NCBI GenBank assembly: GCA_021815065.1
Contig: JAKAHI010000027.1
Coordinates: 1-9,597, forward strand
DNA: 9,597 nucleotides
Origin: a bacterium
GTDB lineage: Bacteria; JAMCPX01
Direction: 5' to 3'
Part shown: positions 6,321 through 9,597 of the stretch, one piece after another
Numbering within the stretch: position 1 is the stretch's first letter
Layout: the number at the start of each line of letters is the position of its first letter
Notes under the pieces: generated by a model
The model's input: the letters and a program-made list of their open reading frames with translations, nothing else
Database searches by the model: none
Told to the model about the DNA's origin: nothing
Translations under genes and position numbers: made by a program

Positions 6321-8039
6321 TCAGGGCAAAAGGCTTTTACGCAGCGCTGTTATCTTTTCGACCAATGCCTGCGTTGTCGATGTTATGACCTCACCCGTTT
6401 TTCTTACCTTGATCTCCACGACACCTTCGTTCTTAAATTTTTTTCCTATGACGATCCTCACCGGAAAGCCAAGGAGGTCCGCATCCTTCAGTTTCATGCC
6501 GGGGGAGATGTCCCGGTCGTCGTAGATGATGTCAAATCCCCTGTCCTTCATTTCCCTGTACACAGCCTCTGCAGTGTCGCTTATGTCCTTGTCCTTCATA
6601 TTGATGGCTATGAGCTCTATTTCGTACGGGGCTATGGTTATCGGGAAAATAATCCCGTCATTGTCGTTATTTTGTTCAATGGAGGCTGCAAGGGTCCTGC
6701 CCACGCCTATGCCATAGCACCCCATAACAAAGGGCTTTGACACGCCGCTTTCATCGAGGAATTCCGCATGCATCTTGAGTGAATATTTTGTACCGAGCTT
6801 GAATATGTGGCCGACCTCTATGCCCCTCGTGATACCCAGAGGTTTAAAACAATGCGGGCATTGGTCACCGGCGACGGCGTTCCGTATATCCGCGATCAAG
6901 GCCGGTTGGAAATCCTTGCCGGGGGTGATCCCCGTATAGTGATGGTCGTCCTGATTTGCACCGGCGACAGCGTTGCGCATGGCTGCTATTTCCCTGTCCG
7001 CAATAATTTTTATTTTCAACCCGACGGGACCAATCGAGCCCGCATGAGCTCCGGAAATCCCGACACAGTCCGCATCGGTGGCAAGCTGTACCTCGTTTGC
7101 GTTGAGCGCGTTTTTCAATTTTATCGGGTTGAGTTCACGGTCGCCGCGAACAAGAGCAGCGACGAAGGTATCGTCTGCTTTTACGATCATGGTTTTTATG
7201 ATGTCCGAAGACCGGACCTTGAGAAACCCGGAAACCTCTTCCACGGTGTGCTTGCCGGGTGTTTCGACCAATGCAGGGGCAGGACTCTCTTCGCCTGCTG
7301 TGCCGGTACCGGAATCCGGATATCCTATTTCCGCCTTCTCCACGTTTGCGGCATACCCGCACGCTTCACAGGAGACTATGGCCTCTTCGCCGGTGTTTGC
7401 AAGGACCATAAATTCATGCGAGAATTTTCCGCCTATGGTCCCGGTATCTGCCTCAACAGCCCTGAAATTGAGTCCGCATTGTTTGAATATCCAGTTGTAC
7501 GCATCGTACATTCTCTGATATGTTTTATTGGCCTGCTCTTCATCCATGTCAAAACTATATCCGTCTTTCATGATGAATTCCCTGCCGCGCATAAGTCCGA
7601 ATCTCGGTCTGATCTCGTCCCTGAACTTCGGGGCAATCTGGTAGAGGTTCAAGGGCAGTTGCTTGTACGACTGAACATCATTCCGCACAAGATCGACGAT
7701 GGCTTCTTCGTGCGTCGGACCCAGGGTAAACCATTTTTCGTGCCTGTCCTGAAACCGCAGAAGCTCCTTTCCGTACGCCTGCCACCTCCCGCTCTCCTCC
7801 CAGAGGTCTTTCTGGAGAACAAGCGGCAGTAAAACCTCCCGGGCACCCCACGTGCTCATGCCTTCCCGGATGATATTCGAGATCTTCTGTATCGACCTCA
7901 GGCCAAGAGGTAAATAGGAGTATATGCCGGACGAGAGTTTTCTGATAAGCCCGGCCCTGAACAAAAGTTTGTGGCTTATGATTTCCGCATCCTTTGGCGC
8001 ATCTTTTAATGTCGGTATGAATGTCTGAGTAAATTTCAT
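6321..8039 (-). CDS. proS: Prolyl-tRNA synthetase, bacterial type with editing domain
   Basis: A 572-residue class II aminoacyl-tRNA synthetase that charges tRNA-Pro with proline and, through its inserted domain, clears Ala-tRNA-Pro. The length equals that of E. coli ProRS. Motif 1 lies about 37-49 (SSGIYSYLPLGLR), the TLGPTHEE loop at 105-112, motif 2 about 138-158 (FRDEIRPRFG, then GREFIMKDG), and motif 3 about 438-456 (VMGCYGIGVGRTLAAS). The insertion editing domain spans about 224-407, with K282 in IIKTMIVK at the place of the E. coli editing lysine. Two CxxC pairs (C224/C227 and C394/C397) flank the insertion. The C-terminal anticodon-binding domain starts about 465. On the - strand AGG (8048-8050) is 8 nt from the ATG. 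A single-gene unit with its own candidate promoter. There is no T-box leader. Confidence 0.97.
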   Translation of the reverse strand: MKFTQTFIPTLKDAPKDAEIISHKLLFRAGLIRKLSSGIYSYLPLGLRSIQKISNIIREGMSTWGAREVLLPLVLQKDLWEESGRWQAYGKELLRFQDRHEKWFTLGPTHEEAIVDLVRNDVQSYKQLPLNLYQIAPKFRDEIRPRFGLMRGREFIMKDGYSFDMDEEQANKTYQRMYDAYNWIFKQCGLNFRAVEADTGTIGGKFSHEFMVLANTGEEAIVSCEACGYAANVEKAEIGYPDSGTGTAGEESPAPALVETPGKHTVEEVSGFLKVRSSDIIKTMIVKADDTFVAALVRGDRELNPIKLKNALNANEVQLATDADCVGISGAHAGSIGPVGLKIKIIADREIAAMRNAVAGANQDDHHYTGITPGKDFQPALIADIRNAVAGDQCPHCFKPLGITRGIEVGHIFKLGTKYSLKMHAEFLDESGVSKPFVMGCYGIGVGRTLAASIEQNNDNDGIIFPITIAPYEIELIAINMKDKDISDTAEAVYREMKDRGFDIIYDDRDISPGMKLKDADLLGFPVRIVIGKKFKNEGVVEIKVRKTGEVITSTTQALVEKITALRKSLLP

Positions 8040-8114
8040 ATTTTTTTCCTGTCCTGTTTAAAAATAGTTGCAATCGCACTCTTTGTTGCAAGCACCCGTT
8101 CTTTGCTTTTTGCA

Positions 8115-8142
8115 AATATAAACCTTAACCTTAAAAATGCAA
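8115..8142 (-). promoter_or_regulatory. Candidate promoter of proS
   Basis: Read on the - strand, TTGCAT (8142-8137) and TATATT (8120-8115) are separated by 16 nt. The -10 matches sigma70 at five of six bases and the -35 only at TTG. Transcription would start near 8108 and give a leader of about 70 nt. It is the best pair I found upstream of proS by eye. Confidence 0.4.
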
Positions 8143-8210
8143 TAAGAAAATTTGCCGGTAATAAATATGTTGTATTATTATCGGATATGTGCTTTTTATA
8201 GGAGAAAGTC

Positions 8211-8239
8211 TTTACAAGGAAGATTTATATTGCTATCCT
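8211..8239 (+). promoter_or_regulatory. Candidate extended -10 promoter of the SWIB gene
   Basis: TTTACA (8211-8216), a 17-nt spacer and TATCCT (8234-8239), with TG one base before the -10 (8231-8232). The predicted start near 8246 gives a leader of about 75 nt to the ATG at 8321. It reads away from proS, so the two promoters are divergent within 8040-8320, and the rest of that gap holds no gene that I can support. Confidence 0.6.
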
Positions 8240-8281
8240 ATGAAAAGGACGAAGCAGGGGGCAATGGTTGAAGATGATTCG

Positions 8282-8295
8282 GATGCAAATGCATC
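8282..8295. repeat. Short inverted repeat in the SWIB leader
   Basis: GATGCA and TGCATC flank two A residues. As RNA it could form a 5-bp stem just 13 nt before the AGGAGG ribosome binding site (8308-8313). It is short, so a regulatory role is only a possibility. Confidence 0.3.
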
Positions 8296-8320
8296 TTAAA
8301 ATAATAAAGGAGGAGTAAAA

Positions 8321-8605
8321 ATGGCTACAAAGAAGAAAGCTGCAAAATCAAAGAGGAAGCCAAATCCTGAATTCATGAAACCCATGGAGATCAGCGAGGA
8401 ATTGGCATTAGTAGTAGGAAGCAAGCCGCTACCGAGGACCCAGGTTGTCAAGAAACTCTGGGAGTACATCAAGAAACACAAGCTGCAGGACACAAAGAAC
8501 AAGAGAAATATCAACGCCGACGAAAACCTGAAAGCTGTCTTCGGAGGGAAGAAAACTGTATCAATGTTCGAAATGACAAAGCTCGTAAGCAAACACCTCA
8601 GTTAA
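8321..8605 (+). CDS. Stand-alone SWIB/MDM2-domain protein
   Basis: A 94-residue basic protein. Residues 1-16 form a lysine-rich tail (MATKKKAAKSKRK), likely disordered and nucleic-acid binding. Residues about 18-93 match the SWIB/MDM2 fold: FMKPMEISEELALVVG, then LPRTQVVKKLWEYIKKHKLQ, then NKRNINADENLKAVFGG, and a final helix MFEMTKLVSKHL. The domain is best known from eukaryotic SWI/SNF subunits and MDM2. In bacteria it is found alone or fused to topoisomerase I, notably in Chlamydia, and its function there is not settled; chromatin or DNA binding is usually proposed. AAGGAGGAG at 8307-8315 gives a strong start. It has its own predicted promoter and is followed by a strong hairpin, so it is probably a one-gene unit. 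Fold assignment is firm; role is unknown. Confidence 0.9.
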   Translation: MATKKKAAKSKRKPNPEFMKPMEISEELALVVGSKPLPRTQVVKKLWEYIKKHKLQDTKNKRNINADENLKAVFGGKKTVSMFEMTKLVSKHLS

Positions 8606-8644
8606 TTGAGCGCATCTTCGGTTTATTAAATAACAGATCATTCG

Positions 8645-8671
8645 GCAGCGGCAGAGAGCATCTGCCGCTGC
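8645..8671 (+). terminator. Strong hairpin after the SWIB gene, likely terminator
   Basis: GCAGCGGCAGA (8645-8655) and TCTGCCGCTGC (8661-8671) form a perfect 11-bp GC-rich stem with a 5-nt loop, 39 nt after the SWIB stop. The bases that follow (AACATTTAAAAT) contain only three T residues in a row, so as an intrinsic terminator it is imperfect. It could instead protect the 3' end of the mRNA or terminate with help. Confidence 0.6.
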
Positions 8672-8716
8672 AACATTTAAAATCTCTTCCCCGGAAAAAC
8701 AATTTCCTCACATAAC

Positions 8717-8736
8717 GTTTGACAATTTTGTCAAAC
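8717..8736. promoter_or_regulatory. Operator-like perfect inverted repeat (8+4+8)
   Basis: GTTTGACA (8717-8724) and TGTCAAAC (8729-8736) are exact inverted copies with a 4-nt ATTT spacer. A 20-bp dyad is the normal size of a dimeric TetR- or GntR-type operator. It covers the predicted -35 of the MaoC-pair promoter, so a bound protein would block RNA polymerase. The regulator is not in the window. Confidence 0.65.
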
Positions 8737-8747
8737 ACGGATAGATT
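8719..8747 (+). promoter_or_regulatory. Candidate sigma70 promoter of the MaoC-like pair
   Basis: A perfect TTGACA -35 (8719-8724), a 17-nt spacer and TAGATT (8742-8747, four of six -10 matches). The start would be near 8754, leaving a leader of about 120 nt before the ATG at 8877. The -35 lies inside the inverted repeat. Confidence 0.55.
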
Positions 8748-8754
8748 ATCCACA
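8746..8754 (+). other. Consensus DnaA box
   Basis: TTATCCACA is an exact DnaA-box consensus nonamer and overlaps the predicted -10 and start site. A single box in 9.6 kb is close to chance expectation, and no cluster of boxes or AT-rich unwinding region is seen, so this is not an origin. A second TTATCC occurs 18 bp downstream (8764-8769) without the rest of the box. Confidence 0.35.
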
Positions 8755-8762
8755 CCCTGCAA

Positions 8763-8847
8763 GTTATCCCTGCTGCGAACAAGACACCGGGTAATAGCCG
8801 GACGAAGGTAAAAGCCGCCGGGGCCTGAGATACGAATGACGGATAAC
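8763..8847 (+). repeat. Long-range inverted repeat in the MaoC-pair leader
   Basis: GTTATCC (8763-8769) and GGATAAC (8841-8847) are exact 7-base complements that would close a stem around about 70 nt of GC-rich leader. The right arm ends 17 nt before the GAGGAGG ribosome binding site. I do not recognise a known riboswitch in it. Confidence 0.35.
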
Positions 8848-8876
8848 GCAGTATCATAAAATTTGAGGAGGCAAAA

Positions 8877-9317
8877 ATGGCTATAGACAAAAAATTTATT
8901 GGTAAGAAATACCCTCCGGTAGAGTATGAGGTGTGCAAGGAAAAGGTCAAGGAGTATGCAACAGCTATAGGGGATCTTAACCCGCTGTACATCGATGAAC
9001 AAAAAGCAAAGGAGAGCCGTTACAAAGGTATCGTAGCACCGCCGATGTTCGCTGTCGTTTATACAAAGGACGCCGTTGCAGAGGTTATGTTTGACCGTGA
9101 ACTCGCATTAAATCTGCCCATGCTCGTCCATGGGGAGCAGGAGTATGAATTTATAGGTGTCGTAAGGCCGGGAGACGTCATCATCACAGAAGCCTACGTC
9201 GCCGATATCTATGAAAAGGGAGACAAGGATTTTGTTGTTGCAGGAGGCATCTCGAAGAAAAAATCAGACGGGAGTATTGTCACGAAAGGCAAGTGGACGT
9301 TTGTAATAAGAAGATAA
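8877..9317 (+). CDS. MaoC-like dehydratase, HadA-type (FAS1-like hotdog) subunit
   Basis: A 146-residue hotdog-fold protein of the MaoC N-terminal-like dehydratase group. It resembles HadA of (3R)-hydroxyacyl dehydratases and the first half of two-gene enoyl-CoA/acyl dehydratases. Visible parts are the start FIGKKYPPVEYEV, the long helix KVKEYATAIGD, the hydratase-2-like stretch GDLNPLYID (residues 32-40), APPMFAVVY, HGEQEYEF, RPGDVIITEAYVADIYEK and the C-terminal GKWTFVIRR. The position of the catalytic His of GDxNPIH is Tyr (Y38), as expected for the structural, non-catalytic partner; D33 is kept. GAGGAGG at 8865-8871 fixes the start. The next gene, 16 nt on, is the His-bearing subunit, so the two probably form a heterodimer acting on (R)-3-hydroxyacyl thioesters. 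Substrate (fatty acid synthesis, polyhydroxyalkanoate or aromatic/acyl-CoA metabolism) is not determined. Confidence 0.88.
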   Translation: MAIDKKFIGKKYPPVEYEVCKEKVKEYATAIGDLNPLYIDEQKAKESRYKGIVAPPMFAVVYTKDAVAEVMFDRELALNLPMLVHGEQEYEFIGVVRPGDVIITEAYVADIYEKGDKDFVVAGGISKKKSDGSIVTKGKWTFVIRR

Positions 9318-9333
9318 TTATAAGGAGGCTATT

Positions 9334-9597
9334 ATGGCATTAACTGCAAAGATCGGAGATATATTCACCTTACAAAAAGAGGTAGACAAATACAGACCTA
9401 TTTTTTACGCCGGGGCTTCGGGAGATTTTAACCCCATCCACATAGATGCGGAATTCGGTAAAATGGTTGGCCTGGGAGGCGCAATACTCCAGGGCCTGTG
9501 TACCATGGCGTTTGTAATGCAAACGGTATCCGAATGGTCTCATGACCCTTACAAAGTCAAGAAGCTCAAGGTAAGATTTGCAAAACCGGTCATTCCG
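9334..9597 (+). CDS. MaoC-like dehydratase, HadB-type catalytic subunit, 3' end cut by window
   Basis: The first 88 codons of a second hotdog-fold protein, open to the window edge; about 50 more residues are expected. It begins MALTAKIGDIFTLQKEVDKY and carries the full hydratase-2 motif YAGASGDFNPIHID (residues 25-38). Catalytic D31 and H36 are present; these activate water for addition to, or loss from, an enoyl/3-hydroxyacyl thioester. The following GLGGAILQGLCTMAF is the usual central helix region. AAGGAGG at 9322-9328 lies 5 nt before the ATG, and the gap to the previous gene is 16 nt, so the pair shares one transcript. Together they resemble mycobacterial HadA-HadB, where only HadB has the catalytic dyad. 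An (R)-specific enoyl-CoA hydratase is an equally fair name. Confidence 0.9.
   Translation, partial: MALTAKIGDIFTLQKEVDKYRPIFYAGASGDFNPIHIDAEFGKMVGLGGAILQGLCTMAFVMQTVSEWSHDPYKVKKLKVRFAKPVIP

Noticed and set aside
6807..7832. A 341-codon open frame on the + strand opposite proS.
   Set aside because: It lies wholly antisense to a complete, canonical ProRS, has no family features, and is explained by the codon bias of proS in that antisense frame.
8040..8210. A T-box or other tRNA-sensing leader for proS.
   Set aside because: The predicted leader is only about 70 nt and no T-box consensus or terminator/antiterminator pair is visible.
8240..8299. A 19-codon reading frame (MKRTKQ...) in the SWIB leader.
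   Set aside because: Its ATG overlaps the end of the predicted -10, upstream of the predicted transcription start, and it has no Shine-Dalgarno. The inner ATG at 8264 has a G-run only 2 nt away.
8717..8769. A possible replication origin (DnaA box plus repeats).
   Set aside because: Only one full DnaA box, no AT-rich unwinding element, and no dnaA, dnaN, gidA or parA genes nearby.
8819..8852. A TPP-riboswitch-like look (CTGAGA followed by GGATAACGCAG).
   Set aside because: The required ACCC...GAACCTGAT part and proper spacing are missing, and the gene downstream is not a thiamin gene.
8598..9002. A - strand open frame across the intergenic region before the MaoC-like pair, with a second overlapping one at 8708-8992.
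   Set aside because: Both run into the MaoC-like gene on the opposite strand, have no ribosome binding site or family signal, and the region is better explained by promoter, dyad and leader.

Overview
This window comes from a bacterial chromosome of moderate GC content. It carries seven complete or nearly complete protein genes plus one gene cut by each window edge. The gene styles suggest a Gram-negative anaerobe of the former Deltaproteobacteria (Desulfobacterota, perhaps a Syntrophorhabdales-like lineage). These styles are a bacterial-type ProRS with an editing insertion, a stand-alone SWIB protein, a split MaoC/HadAB-like pair, and a prepilin peptidase followed by a sensor kinase. The taxonomic guess is inference from family resemblance only. 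No rRNA, tRNA, CRISPR array, insertion sequence or phage gene was seen.

Region 1 (1-5123, + strand) is a tightly packed gene chain. It holds the 3' part of a glutamine-hydrolysing asparagine synthase (asnB family), a DegT/DnrJ/EryC1/StrS sugar aminotransferase, a type IV prepilin peptidase (PilD family), and a membrane sensor histidine kinase. The first two junctions are ATGA stop/start overlaps and the third is an 8-nt overlap, so the genes are probably co-transcribed and translationally coupled. AsnB plus DegT at the head suggests the tail of a surface-polysaccharide locus upstream of the window.

Region 2 (5124-6284, + strand) is a PstS-type periplasmic phosphate-binding protein with its own strong ribosome binding site. 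It lies 57 nt after the kinase, and neither pstCAB nor a response regulator follows. It converges on proS.

Region 3 (6285-8320) is prolyl-tRNA synthetase on the - strand and a divergent intergenic region. That region has a candidate promoter for proS and a well-formed extended -10 promoter reading right.

Region 4 (8321-9597, + strand) is a 94-residue SWIB/MDM2-domain protein ended by a perfect 11-bp hairpin. A 271-nt regulatory region follows, with a TTGACA-N17-TAGATT promoter overlapped by a perfect 8+8 inverted repeat, a consensus DnaA box, and an inverted-repeat leader. Next come two hotdog-fold (MaoC-like) genes arranged like HadA/HadB: the first lacks the catalytic His and the second has it. 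The second gene runs off the window.

Most of the window is ordinary, well-known families. I do not see a clearly new multi-gene system. The points most worth a second look are the SWIB gene, the operator-like promoter region of the MaoC pair, the palindrome-bearing insertion in the kinase dimerisation domain, and the orphan kinase-pstS arrangement.
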